Positions 1 to 11,595 of a DNA stretch of 64,000 bases are shown here, one piece after another. This DNA comes from Cryptomeria japonica (taxonomy: Eukaryota > Streptophyta > Pinopsida > Cupressales > Cupressaceae), in contig NC_081406.1 in assembly GCF_030272615.1 (NCBI RefSeq), positions 191,897,891 through 191,961,890 of the forward strand. Direction: 5' to 3'. A model generated the notes under the pieces. That model worked only from the letters and a program-made list of their open reading frames with translations, was not told the DNA's origin and ran no database searches. The stretch's first letter is position 1. Each line of letters starts with the position of its first letter. A program made the position numbers and the translations under genes.

Positions 1-3000
1 CTCCATTCCTAGAATTGCTTCTCAACAATTGGTCAAGGCATACCCTATAGATTATTTATTTCTTGCTATACTTGACAATGAAGACGATATCAAACAATCT
101 TTCAAGTGTCTTCACACTATCTTCTTAGCTTCAAGCTCCAATTTTCAATGGAATAAGATACAATACTTCAAGTAATCATTTTCCCAACCTCTGAGTTGGC
201 TTCATTTTTTGGCCAAAAACCCATAAGAAAGTTTTATGGGCATATCATTTATGTTTAAAGCTTGTTCATCCAAGCTATGGCAATATGTGGTTGACAAAAT
301 CTATAAAAGCTTCCATATTGCATTACCAAACTACATTTGTTGGTAGTTAAATTCTAAACTTTCTCTTAAGTTATTGCAACTGTGCATCCATATTACTCTT
401 CATGTTGGGTTCCTTCCAAAGCATCATACCACAAGCTAGACAAGCTTCTGTGGGAAATTCTATTGATCAATACAAACTAAAATAGAGGATTTCATTGTGT
501 TGAGTGGGACTTCTTTTGCCTACCAAGAGATTATGGTTTGTTAAGTCATGTTGATGTCACCTAACATAATTTTTCTTTAAATGTTTGAGTGGATTGTAAA
601 AGCTTGTGAACAACAATGAAGCTTAAAAAAATGTTGCAAAATCGCACGTCTTTTAGTTCATCATATAGGTGTCTGGATTAGAATGGCCTTGGTTTCATTC
701 ACTTGCAATTTCATTCATTACTATTAAAACATAACATTTTTGGAGCAAAAAGTATTTGGAAGGCTTGGGAAACTATTTAGCCTTGGTTGTTATGGAAAGA
801 GAATGGCTTTTGCAATGTATTATCCATCACCTAGAAATCTATATGGTGCTCTGGCATCATCTTGTTTCAAGAGATGTTGGTGGTAACTATTTTCAATACA
901 CTACCTTACGTTCTTCAAAAGGGGAATCGGGCACTTGCAAGTTCTCTATTGTAAAGCTAATTGCACTTGGCTTTCTTGGTATCGAGCCATAACAAAATTG
1001 AATTGAAGCATGTTGATGAAGAAAACTTCCAAACAATTGTTGAAGTCATGTCTTCTCAACATTTCAACAAAAAATTTGTTACAAAAAGCCTTGGTAGAAG
1101 GATTAGAAATGGTATGTTAATTCCCCTTTCCATAAGTACATTCCTAAGAAAGGAATTAGGGTATAGGTGGCTTTCACCTCATCTTCCCATGGTTGAAAAC
1201 TTGAATACTAAGTAGTCTCTAAAATCTCCTATTTTTATTTGAGATAAGTATTTCAAATAGTGTGGAAAGCAATTATGGAACCCAAAGTTGCTAATTGTTC
1301 TTGGTGTTTTTTTTTACAAGGCCTTCCTATTAACACCCATCTAATAGATCTTGACTTATCTACTCCAAGATGCTCATTCAATGGGCAACAAAAAACCCTT
1401 CTCCATCTTTTATAGTTTTGTGTTTGTGCATAAAATGCCTAGCAATGAATCCATGGTTTTTCGTAGCCTTGTAAGGCATGAATCATTTAGTTGGTATAAT
1501 GTCCTCAACAACGAGTCAAATTTTTTACAATGTCATTTGGAGCTATTGCACACTTTCAAATTAAAAATTCTCTTTTGTAGTTAGAAAGTTAGAAATTCTA
1601 CTTTTATGTTCATTCTACTATGGATACTAATTTTGCAATTCACTTCAATGTGCTCGTGCAAATTCAACTTCAAGCCAAACAAGTGGCACTGAAGGTTGTA
1701 CTATGGACCATGATCTACCTTTAAAATGATTAGAAATTGTTGAAACTTGTGGGACTGGAACTGGAGAATTGCCATTTTTTTGTTCACTTCATGGTTTCTA
1801 TTTAATATCAAATAAAACCTCTTGTATTTTGTCAAGATATGTAAAAGCCAAAGCTAATTTTAAGGCTATTACTAATTGTACATCTTGTGTAGCTACTAGT
1901 GATTTGATCAAGTGAAATATCAAATTGTTGGGCCATCTTTGGGTGCATTTTGAAGCATTTTACCTGCCAATCAACATCCCTTTGAAGTTTGCACTATATA
2001 ATATGTAGCTGTGAAAAAAATTGGTTAAGTATTTATAGTTTTTCTTTGCTTTGCAATTGTTACTTGATATATGTTATAAATATTTGGAAAGTTTAGGATT
2101 TTTTCTTCAGTCTCTCTCTTTCCACCACCAAGATTTGTAGTGTAACCACTCTTAATTCTTCTCAGCATAGCTCACAGAATCATTGAAGAGGCCCCACTCC
2201 TCCACCACCACCATTGACTAGGAAGCATTTTAGATGGATCCCACTATAACCTCTATCGTACAACCACCAAGTTGTGTGCACATCCACCTCCACATCACTC
2301 TTCTACATCCTCTCGATAGGATGAATGCCACCCCTCCTCCCCATATTAAGGGAAATTCCCTCGGTTGGCTCTCGCTATATCTCTATCAAGAATTGTGCAA
2401 ACCAACCGTAGGTAGATCTAATGAAAGGAGACAATCCTGCTCTTACTAGTTGGGAACCTGCGGAGGATGGCAAGGATTTCCCAAGTGGAGGTGGTTTAAC
2501 TCTAATATTGGAGTTGCCCTTGTTGCATGATTGTAATGGTTTTTTTAATTTATGTTGTACTAGTCAACTAACGACTATTTCCGTCGTCGGGCCATTATGT
2601 TTTGTGTGGTTGTCTCCACTTTTCGGAGCAGCCTGTTTATTTCGTTCCCAATTTTGGTAGTCTTAACTTTGGAGCGTGATTGCATACTGCCCATACTTTT
2701 TAAGGGTATGGTTGTACACTTTAACTCTTAATTTTAATATATGATATTTTCAACAAAAAGAAATATAGAAAATCCGTTGGCCAGGGCCTAAACTCCTTCA
2801 GGGTGTATGACAAGGCTGAACAATACAACCAATAGCAAGGTGGATGGGATGGGAAGTCTAAACGTTCTTCATTGTAATATCATTCTAATCAACTTGATAT
2901 ATTCTTTGCAAAAAAATAAAATGCCTTTACAAACCAGGTCTTGAATTCAAATTCTATTTTGCGAAGAAATTATCGATACAAATCTGAAACAATTCCACGA

Positions 3001-3050
3001 GGACCAGAAATCAATGACCATTACAATGTGCCACTATTCAGACAAAAAGA
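1..3050. other. Anonymous AT-rich DNA, no supported gene
   Basis: No open reading frame here is longer than about 85 codons and none matches a family I recognise. A short frame at 961-1215 is Lys/Arg rich but has no recognisable motif. The stretch at about 2500-2765, with a GTCGTCGGGCC block, a T-rich tract and an A-rich end, could be the 3' tail of an old LINE. This is weak, because no reverse transcriptase precedes it. I see no LTR pair, tRNA or host exon. Confidence 0.5.
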
Positions 3051-3378
3051 AAAACAAGAATATTCTCGTATTCAAGAAAAACAAATTTTCAACATAAGTA
3101 ATATTTTTACATGAAAGCTTGCAGCATTCACATGATACGATTACAGAAAGTGCTCAAATAGAAATGCACACACAGTGTACTGTGTCATTGTAGATCAAAC
3201 TAAGTTGACAGTGTAAAACAAGAATATTCTCGTATTCAAGAAAAACAAATTTTCAACATAAGTAATATTTTTACATGAAAGCTTGCAGCATTCACATGAT
3301 ACGATTACAGAAAGTGCTCAAATAGAAATGCACACACAGTGTACTGTGGCATTGTAGATCAAACTAAGTTGACAGTGT
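3051..3378. repeat. Near-perfect tandem duplication, two 164-bp copies
   Basis: Copy 1 (3051-3214) and copy 2 (3215-3378) both start AAAACAAGAATATTCTCG and run to GACAGTGT. By eye I find one difference, T versus G in the stretch TGTGTCATTG / TGTGGCATTG. The near identity implies a recent event, such as unequal crossover or replication slippage, in otherwise old sequence. No coding potential spans the junction. Confidence 0.9.
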
Positions 3379-5317
3379 ATGGTAAAAATTATACTCTTTC
3401 GAAAAAAATTAGCATTTATTGATTCTTAGAATATATTTCTCCCATGAAAAGGAAGCATGCTTGCTAAACCTAAACCTAAACTTAGGTGTACGCTCAAATT
3501 TTTATCATGTAAGAAGGTCTATTTATATATAGCATATGTAAAGTGGTTTCAACTACAACATGGAGTTTGAAACGTTAAGATTGCAAGAAAGTTTTATCCC
3601 CAAATTAGTAATAGCTTGTGAAAATTGGGAAGTGAAAAACTTTCTCTATTCTAATTGTAGCTTGCTCTATTCTGAAATAACTTCAACAGCCAAGATTGAG
3701 AATAGACGTGTGAATACAATGCGAAGAAACAATGAATCAATCAAGCATAAAATTCAAGAGATAGAATCACACGAGATTTAAATTTTGAGTTGACTGGCTA
3801 CTGAGACAGGATCATGACAATAAGAGACTTGTTTCTTTTCTGAATAGCTACCTTTTTTATGTGCTAATTTTATTAACCAAAATTAAAATCAGGTATTTCC
3901 AAATTGATTAGCTTATGAATCATATAATGCAGAAGCATTGAAGACTTCAATCCAAATAGGCATTGCACATACTCCATGGCCTGCTTACAAGAGTTTGCTT
4001 GTACATAGCTCTATAACCCAACCCAAATAACATGTGCTTTGACAATGTTTATCTTCTAATTATTGTAGGAAAAAAACAAACCACCTTCCAAGTTGAGAAG
4101 CTAACCCCAAAAATATGGCTTAAAATATGATTACAGGGAATGCTAGAAGAGAATGAACCACACTCCAAACCGAAAAGGAACCAGGAACTGTGAAGGGCCA
4201 GTAGCTGTAGTGTAGAGCACCCTAACACACACATAGATCTTATGTTTGTGTTCTAGCTGATCCATGTAGAATGACAAATTTCTATAATATGCCCCATAAT
4301 ATGGCTCGGATAGAATGATTTTATTTTCCCCTTAATCCAAATCCAAAATTCAAGGAGATGTTACTCAATTGGTACAGAGCTTAATTTTGCCACCTGTAAA
4401 ATTCATATTAAAAAATCACAAGTAAATGAAAATTTGAAATCAAGAATGATCATCTCAAGAAATTTGAATTTCGCAATATATAATTGATAACCATAAAAAA
4501 TCCCTGAAGGCACAAATTGTAAACTGGTATGTAACATACCATAACCTCCTTGCAGACTTATCATCAAGTAAAAAAAAAATTACCGGAGTGAATCTGAAAT
4601 ACCTTTTGCCCCATTGTTCTCAACGAGTTGAATTTCATATGCCATTAGGATGATGTGAGGTAAGATTAAACGCCAACACACGAGTCAGTATGACAAACAA
4701 AAGGACAAGTCATCAATACTTGGCTCACTGTAACTAATCTCCAGCATAAAACCTGGTGAAAATAACAGAGCACCCACCCAAACACGTTATAAAACATCCA
4801 AAGTGGTAAACTTTCACTTTGATTAAAAACAAAAATATTAACATTAGAAAACATGTTCAAATGCAAATCCCACCCAAAACCAAAACTGTATACCCAGAAA
4901 AACAGTTTAGAACAAACATTAAGCAATCTTTCCTCTACATATGAGAAAACGGTGTTCTTGAAAAAAACACTACAAAGAGATGAATGGATTTGCTCTTACG
5001 ACTATTGTAAATATTGAAAATTAAAGCAACTATTTCTATAGCATAGAGAGAAATTGTCCACAATGAGAGCATAATTATTAGATAAATCCTCTTATGGTAA
5101 TACCTATTACTTCTCTATTCCTTTCCAAAATCTAGCATAAACATGATAGCAACTCAAAAATCAACATGGTCAAGTCTTTTATACACTGGGTAACCACTAA
5201 CAATTAAATTAACAACATAAAAGAGAGACTCGTTGATGGGCCAATGGCAGTCAAAACTGCATCTTGTAATGCCAATGTCAGCAGTGTTGCCTTGGGTTTA
5301 TTCCTAGGAATTGCGGA
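3379..5317. other. Anonymous AT-rich DNA
   Basis: Small frames occur (3560-3781 plus; 4666-4926 and 5204-5425 minus), but none has a recognisable domain or a neighbouring exon. At about 4363-4390 there is a tRNA-like string (TTACTCAATTGGTACAGAG), but it lacks a matching B box and acceptor stem. I see nothing else in this stretch. Confidence 0.45.
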
Positions 5318-5606
5318 AGCTATTGTGGCATTTGGGCAGCATTGGATAAGGAATTTTGTGTAGGAGAGGACCTCTAGGCTGGTGTACGTAGTGATTTTAA
5401 AGAACTGAGATGATGAATGCTGCATATGAAAGCTCTCTCTCTCTCACACACACACACACATGTAAACCAAATCAGAAATACTGAGAGCTATTGTGGCATT
5501 TGGGCAGCATTGGATAAGGAATTTTGTGTAGGAGAGGACCACTAGGCTGGTGTACCTAGTGATTTTGAAAAACTGAGATGATGAATGCTGCATACGAAAG
5601 CACTAA

Positions 5607-5644
<38 letters not shown>

Positions 5645-5669
5645 TAAGCCAAATCAGAAATACTGAGAG
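5318..5669. repeat. Tandem duplication carrying CT/CA microsatellites
   Basis: Two copies of a unit of about 168-184 bp, 5318-5485 and 5486-5669, start AGCTATTGTGGCATTTGG and end AATACTGAGAG. Each contains a (CT)n(CA)n microsatellite (about 5432-5460 and 5608-5642). The copies differ at several bases and in microsatellite length, so this is older than the duplication at 3051. A related segment (TAGTGATTTTAAAGAA...GATGATGAATG then CT/CA) recurs at about 24778-24899. Confidence 0.85.
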
Positions 5670-5751
5670 AGGGGGTGGGAGGTGAATCAGTATTTCATAA
5701 ACTTTAATACAGATAAAAACAAATCAACAGAGCTAAACACACAAACAAATC
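5670..5751 (-). repeat. Left piece of an older reverse-strand copia-type LTR
   Basis: The stretch from GAGGGGGTGGGAGGTGAATCAG resembles the reverse complement of a copia LTR 3' end, with a C-rich run before TG...CA. It is the same layout as the start of the solo LTR at 36699. It is interrupted here by the complete copia element and appears to resume at 12857 and again at 17155. The AAATC at 5747-5751 is the left target duplication of the nested copia. Confidence 0.5.
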
Positions 5752-7043
5752 TGTTGGATTATTGGGGAGATTGTTGGATTTGGTTGATCATTGCTGCTGC
5801 TAAGATATGTTGTTGTCATTGATGTCAACATATTCCTATGGTCTATTCCGATGAGTTTGGGAAGAGTTTTTGATCCGGTTTTGTAGTTTGGTTTTGTTGA
5901 TCACTGTTTTGCAGAATCCGGTATTTCCTCTGGTATATTCTGGTGTGATCAAATCTTGTGCTGAGACTTTGGATTATTGTTTGGGATGATCTTGCGTATC
6001 TTCATTTCAAATGGTTTGTGATTTGGTGCTCCACAAGTTATCTTTCCTTGTGACAATTGCTGATTGGTTGAGTTCTTGAGCTTTGAGACGTTGACCGATG
6101 AAGATTTGAAAGAGGTGTTGGTGCAACTGTTCCGGATGATTCTAACGTGCTTGTTGGTGTTTCCTAGTCGTGTCCTATTTGTTTTGGCGACCCACATTGA
6201 TCATTGTGCGATTTTTTGGTGATTTCTATAAACCGGGGATGATTTTTGTGTTATGCGGTATTTCTGGTGGTGTAGCGTGTTGCGGTTGATCTTGGTAGGA
6301 TTTCTGGTGGATGTAATCATTTGGGAATTTGATTTAGGTCCGTGCTATGTAATGTAAATCGTAATATTGGTCCGATGGTCGATCTTTGTATCGTGCAATG
6401 TAATTTTTGTAATTGTAAGATGAGGGTTGAGGGTTTAGCCAAAATTGTTATCAAGGTTGATGATTTGTATATATAGGTGAGATGCTTATGTAATTTAGGT
6501 GTTGGTATTATGTCTGCATTATCAGAGACAGGTGATTGTGCGAACAAGAGAGTTATCATTCGATGAAGTGTTGAGGTGAGATTGGTGTTGCAGAGCAGAC
6601 AATTGTGCTTAACCGAAACTGTCATCAGGCATTTGTAGATGCTATCATTGCAATTTATTCCTTTTGGATTGTAGTCCGAATCATATTGTAAGTCAGTGAG
6701 ACTTCCCTGAGGGTTGTAGCCTTCCGGGCATATATCTTTTGAGCAGTGAGCTCTAGACAGTGTTCTTGAATGCATGTCCATTCCCCATTGTAATATTTTC
6801 ACATACTACTGCAAAGTATCATCTTATTGTGGGTAGGTTCCCACCCTAGTTTTTCCCTTAACCAGGTTTTCCACGTCAAAACCTTGGTGTTGTGTGTTGT
6901 ATTGTTAGTTTGCTTATCTATTTGTTGCTATAGTTTATTAGTTTATGTTTTGAAGTTTAATTTGTTGAGATCCGGTGAAGACTGATTCACCCCCCGCCCC
7001 CTCCCCACCCCCTCTCAGTCTTCCTTCTTGATTGCTGCTAACA
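5752..7043 (+). repeat. 5' LTR of the copia element
   Basis: 1,292 bp, TG...CA. Its 3' end has the C-rich run followed by TCTCAGTCTTCC and GCTAACA, as in the 3' LTR. Relative to the 3' LTR it has an extra 20 bp at its very start, TGTTGGATTATTGGGGAGAT (5752-5771), before the common sequence begins at 5772. The flanking AAATC duplication places the true left end at 5752, not 5772. Confidence 0.9.
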
Positions 7044-7045
7044 AT

Positions 7046-7057
7046 TGGTATTAGAGC
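7046..7057 (+). other. Primer-binding site (initiator tRNA-Met type)
   Basis: TGGTATTAGAGC lies 2 bp after the 5' LTR end. It differs at one base from the usual plant copia site TGGTATCAGAGC, complementary to the 3' end of initiator tRNA-Met, from which minus-strand cDNA synthesis is primed. Confidence 0.85.
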
Positions 7058-7099
7058 TAGATCCTCCAGTAGAAGCTTAATCGCTTGAGGAGATCCGCG

Positions 7100-8066
7100 A
7101 TGGCAGCTCAAGGTATTCTTTTCAAGGACAGCCTGAGGTTTGATGGAAGCATCTATACCGTGTGGAAGAGACGGATGGAGATGCATTTGAAATGTCTTGG
7201 AAAAGATTATTGGAAGATTACTAAGAATGCCTATGTTGTTCCTCATAATGGACCATCCACTCCTGATGAGGTTAAGGAAGCTGAATATAACATCAGAGCG
7301 AAGGAAGCATTGCTTAGTGCCATGACTAATTCTGAAATGACAAATGTTATGGAACTTCAGACCGCACATGAGATCTAGGTGAAGCCTGAAATCCTGTATG
7401 AAGGTGATAGTCAAGTGAAAGTTGCTAAGTTGCAGAGTTTAAAAGGAAAGTATGAGACATTGAAGATGGGAGATGATGAGAACATACATTCATACATGGC
7501 TAAAGTGAATGAGCTTGTCCTTGATATTAGATCTACCGGTGGAAAGATTGAAGAAGATGAGATTGTTGCTAGGGTGCTGAGATCTTTGTCTCCTTCTTAT
7601 AAACATAAGGTTGCTGCTATTGATGAGATCCAGAGTGTAACTACAGCGACAAGAGATGTGTTGGTTGGAAAACTTGTTGCATTTGAGCTGAGCGAATTTG
7701 GAGAATCACATGGAAAATCTGAGACAACATTCAAAGCATCAGCATCTGTGTCTGGTAAGCAGAAATACAATCCTGATGAGGATATCCAAATATGAAAGAG
7801 AAAGAAGAGAGATAGCAAAGCAAGAAAGAGAGTTTGATGAGCTTGAAGCATTGATTGCCCGCAGATTGCCTATAGGTGTCGGTAAGTATGATGGAAAGTT
7901 GCCCTTGAAATGTTTTTCTTGTAATAAGATAGGACATTTTGCTTCTAGATGCCCGGAGAGAATGGCCCAGTATGACAGACATGATAAGTTTGATAAGCAT
8001 GATACAAATGATAGATATGAGAACTATGATAAGCCTTATAAGTCTAACCGGAAGTTTAGGAACTAG
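7100..8066 (+). pseudogene. copia gag (capsid and CCHC zinc knuckle), broken
   Basis: The capsid-like part starts at ATGGCAGCTCAAGG (7100) and runs with a stop at 7376-7378 into a second in-frame piece (to 7795) holding the usual copia gag pattern of LKMGDDENIHSYMAKVNEL and LRSLSPSYKHKVAAI. A frameshift near 7790 leads to the nucleocapsid part. A CCHC zinc knuckle, CFSCNKIGHFASRC, sits at about 7909-7950 and would bind the element's RNA. After it come Asp/Lys/Tyr-rich low-complexity repeats. Gag normally forms the virus-like particle. This copy cannot make a continuous product because of at least one stop and one frameshift. Confidence 0.88.
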
Positions 8067-8129
8067 AAGAACTGTTGTTATGCTGCAAATGAAGGTGTTA
8101 CAGATGATGAATCAGAAGGAGATGAAGTT

Positions 8130-9422
8130 GTGTTTATTGCCATTAAAGAGGATAGACTTGTGCCTATTGATTCCACTAGCTGTTATGTTGAGGAGAAAGC
8201 TTTGGCTACAAAGGTAGAAGAAAAGGGTGAATGGGTGATTGACAGTAGTTGTTCACATCATATGATCGGTGACAAAAGCAAATTTGTAAGCATGGAAAGG
8301 TATGATGGTAGAATAGTTATATTTGGAGATGACAAAGCCTGTGTAATCTGTGGGAGAGGTTCTATTTCTTTTTATGGTAAGCATAACACTGATGATGTCA
8401 TGTATGTTGAAGGTTTGAAGCATAATCTTTTGAGTGTTGGACAGATGGTTGATAAGGGTTATGATCTACAATTCAAAGATGGTAAATGCAAGATCTTGAA
8501 TGCCTCCGATATAGAGATTGCATCTGGAACTAAGACTGAAGGTAACATTTTTTATTTGAATGCTGGTGAGAAAAGTTGTTTGATTGCTAAGATAGAAAAG
8601 AGTTGGTTGTGGCATAGAAGAATGTGTCATGTAAACTTTGATTCATTGATCAAGATCAGTTATACACAAGCAGTTAGGGATCTACCTAAGATTGTTAAAC
8701 CTGTTAATCTAGTATGTAAGGAATGTCAATTGGGTAAGCAAACAAGGATTTCTTTCAAGAGCAAACGGTATACATCATATGGATTGTTAGATCTTGTGCA
8801 TACTGACCTGTGTGGACCTACAAATGTTAGAAGTGTGCAAGGTGATAGATACTTTATGTTGCTAATTGATAATTATTCCATAATGATGTGGGTTGTCTTT
8901 TTGAAGGAAAAATTAGAAGCATTTGAGAAATTCAAGATATTCAAAGTTAAAGTTGAAATTGAGTCCAGATTGAAGTTGAAGTGTCTAAGATCTAATAGAA
9001 GTGGAGAATTTTGTTCCGGTGAGTTCGATTCTTTCTGTGAGATGCATGGAATCAAAAGACAGATATCTGCTCCTAGGACCCCACAACAGAATGGGATTGT
9101 TGAAAAGAAGAACCGTACTGTTTTAGATGTTGCGAGAACCATGTTGATTGAAGGAAATGTTCTGAAGGTCTACTGGAGAGAAGCTATTAGCACTGCAGTC
9201 TATACATTCAATAGAGTTCATATCAAAGGTGATACCGGTAAGAACCCTTATGAGTTTTGGTTTGGTCATGTTCCTACTATGAAATATTTCAAAGTTTTTG
9301 GTAGCAAATGTTATATCAAGAGAGATAAGGATATTGGAAAGTTTGATGCTAGAAGTGATGAAGATATTTTTTTGGATATTCTACAAATAGCAAAGCCTAC
9401 AGGTGCTATAATAAGAAACTAA
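8130..9422 (+). pseudogene. copia protease and integrase region of pol, broken
   Basis: An open stretch of about 430 codons. The protease motif WVIDSSCSHHM (about 8230-8262) has Ser where the copia active site normally has Gly (DSG), so activity is doubtful. The integrase zinc-binding segment (WHRRMCH ... CKECQLGK, about 8600-8745) and the catalytic core (HTDLCGP at about 8800; QQNGIVEKKNRT at about 9085-9120) follow. The second catalytic Asp, expected in RSDRGGEF, is Asn here (RSNRSGEF, codon 8994-8996). A frameshift near 9390-9420 ends the frame. Two independent active-site losses indicate long inactivity. Confidence 0.9.
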
Positions 9423-9445
9423 GAAAGATAGTTGAGAGTGCAAAT

Positions 9446-11273
9446 GTGAAGGTGGATGAAAACCTTGGGAAGGAGATTAGAGCTTATGATGAAGGTCAAC
9501 ATGTTATTTTAGCTCCTCTTCGGCCTGAAGAGCCTAAGCAGAATGGTCCGGTAGAGACTATAAATCCAGATGTTGCTGCTGCTCGTGATGATGTGCAGGA
9601 ATCTGAGGATCATAACAATCAGAAGACTCCAAGGTATGCAAGATTGAATCATTTTGAGAATTAGATTATTGGTGATAAGAATAAAGGTGTGATGACTAGA
9701 AGAAGGTTAGCTGCAAAAATGTTTGATTTCTAAAGTTGAACCTAAAGATGTTGGCGAAGCCTGTAAAGATGATAACTGGATTAGAGCCATGGAAGAAGAG
9801 TTAGATCAGATTGAAAAGAACAACACTGGGGAACTTGTGCCTAGATCTAAAGATAAAAATGTTATTCATACTAAATGGGTTTTTAGGAACAAATTGAATG
9901 AGGTCAGTGAAGTAGTCAGAAATAAAGCCAAACTGGTCTGCAAAGGATATTCATAGCAAGAAGGAATTGATTATGAAGAAACTTTTGCTCCGATTGCCAA
10001 AATTGAAGTTGTTAGATTGTTGTTTGTTTATGCTGCTTATAAAAATTTCAAGGTATATCAAATGGATGTCAAATCTGCATTTTTGAATGGTGATCTAGAA
10101 GAAGAAGTTTACATTAAACAACCTGATGGATTTTCATTGTCAGATGATGGAGACATGTTATGTAAGTTGAAGAAAGCACTTTATGGATTGAAACAAGCTC
10201 CTAGAGCTTGGTATGCTAGGTTAGACAAATACTTGCTAAAATTGGGATTTATCAAAGGTGTTGCTGATAGTAATTTGTACTTTCAGATTGAAAATGATAA
10301 CATTTTGATTGTTGAAGTCTTTGTTGATGACATTATCTTTGGTGGTGATGATGATATGAGTATGAAGTTTGTCGGTGATATGCAAAAAGAATTTGAGATG
10401 TCTATGATTGGTGAGATAAAAATTTTCTTAGGTTTGCAAATTGCACAGACAAGAAAATATATCTTTATATCTCAAACTAAGTATGTGAAGGAACTACTGA
10501 AGAAGTTTGGATTAGATGATTCCAAATTGGTTGGAACTCCTATGGTGACTAGTTGTAAATTGTCTAAAAATGATGAATCTCTTAAAGCTAATCAAAGTTT
10601 GTACAGATCTATGGTTGGTAGACTGCTATATCTTACTCAGACTAGACCTGACATTATGCATGCTATGTGTATGGCTGCTAGATATCAAGCTGATCCGAAG
10701 GAGAGTCATGTCATTGTTGTTAAATGAATATTCAAATATCTAAAGGGAACTAAGGATTATGATTTATGATATCCAAAGAATGATGATTTCATGTTGTGTG
10801 CTTACACTGATGCAGATTGGGCTGGTGATGTTGATGACCGGAAGAGTACTACCGGTGGAGCATTCTTTTTAGGTAAGAAGTTGGTTTCATGGGCTAGCAA
10901 GAAACAAGATTCAGTATCTTTATCTACTGCTGAAGCTAAGTGCATTGTTGCTGCTAGTAATTGCACTCGGATAGTTTGGATGAAGCAAATGTTGAAAGAT
11001 ATCAGAGTTATTTATGATGATCCTATTGTTATATACTGTGATAATTCCAGTGCTATAAACATGTCAAACAATCAGGTGCAACATTCAAAGACTAGGCATA
11101 TATCAATTAAATATAATTACTTGAGAAAGCAAGTCAGTGAACAGAAGGTGAAGCTGGAATATGTATCTACAAAGGAACGAATTGTTGATATTTTCGCTAA
11201 GCCTTTGCATGTAGACACATTTGTCTATTTGAGAGACAAGTTAGGGGTATCCACCCCTCCTGATGAGAATTAG
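9446..11273 (+). pseudogene. copia reverse transcriptase and RNase H region of pol, broken
   Basis: Follows the integrase part after a frameshift. The RT fingers and palm are clear: WIRAMEEELDQIEKNNT, YQMDVKSAFLNGDLEEEVY, LYGLKQAPRAWY and the catalytic FVDDI (about 10321-10335). RNase H follows (YTDADWAGDVDDRKSTTG from about 10794; ending KLGVSTPPDEN). Stops interrupt it at about 9955, 10725 and 10767. In RNase H the usual TAEAEY is TAEAKC, so a catalytic-region Glu has become Lys. The domain order is the copia one (integrase before RT). Confidence 0.9.
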
Positions 11274-11595
11274 ATGCATTAAGTTGCATCAATCCGGTGA
11301 AATTCAGAGCCTTATTCTTTTATCTGGATTGATGAGTTGGTGTTGCTCCTCTGTTGGAGTAGTTTGTTGATTTGGTTGTGTATCCCGGGGGGAGACAGAT
11401 CCATGTTTTTGTTTTGGGAGAATTTGGTTTTCTGTTTTGGATATCTTTGGCATTGTTGTCAAAGGGGGAGAGAGATCATGTGAAAAATTGCTTTATCTAT
11501 CTTGATCTTAGGGGGAGTTTGTTGGTAATATCTTCTTTCTTTGCAATGACTGTTTTTCACATTCATATGTTGCCATCAATGCCAAAGGGGGAGAT
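11274..11595 (+). other. Post-pol spacer and polypurine tract
   Basis: Non-coding stretch between the pol stop and the 3' LTR. It holds several purine runs of the AGGGGGAG type and ends with the polypurine tract AAAGGGGGAGA (11584-11594) directly before the LTR. The tract primes plus-strand DNA synthesis in LTR elements. Confidence 0.75.

Noticed and set aside
756-1584. A small host gene from adjacent short frames
   Set aside because: The frames are short, in different phases, lack splice-site support and show no domain.
3464-3486. Interstitial telomere repeat (CTAAACCTAAACCTAAAC)
   Set aside because: Only about three imperfect units, each lacking one C of CCCTAAA. Too short to call.
5772-7043. 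5' LTR starting at 5772, where similarity to the 3' LTR begins
   Set aside because: The pentamer before 5772 (GAGAT) does not match the right flank, while AAATC before 5752 does, so the LTR starts at 5752.
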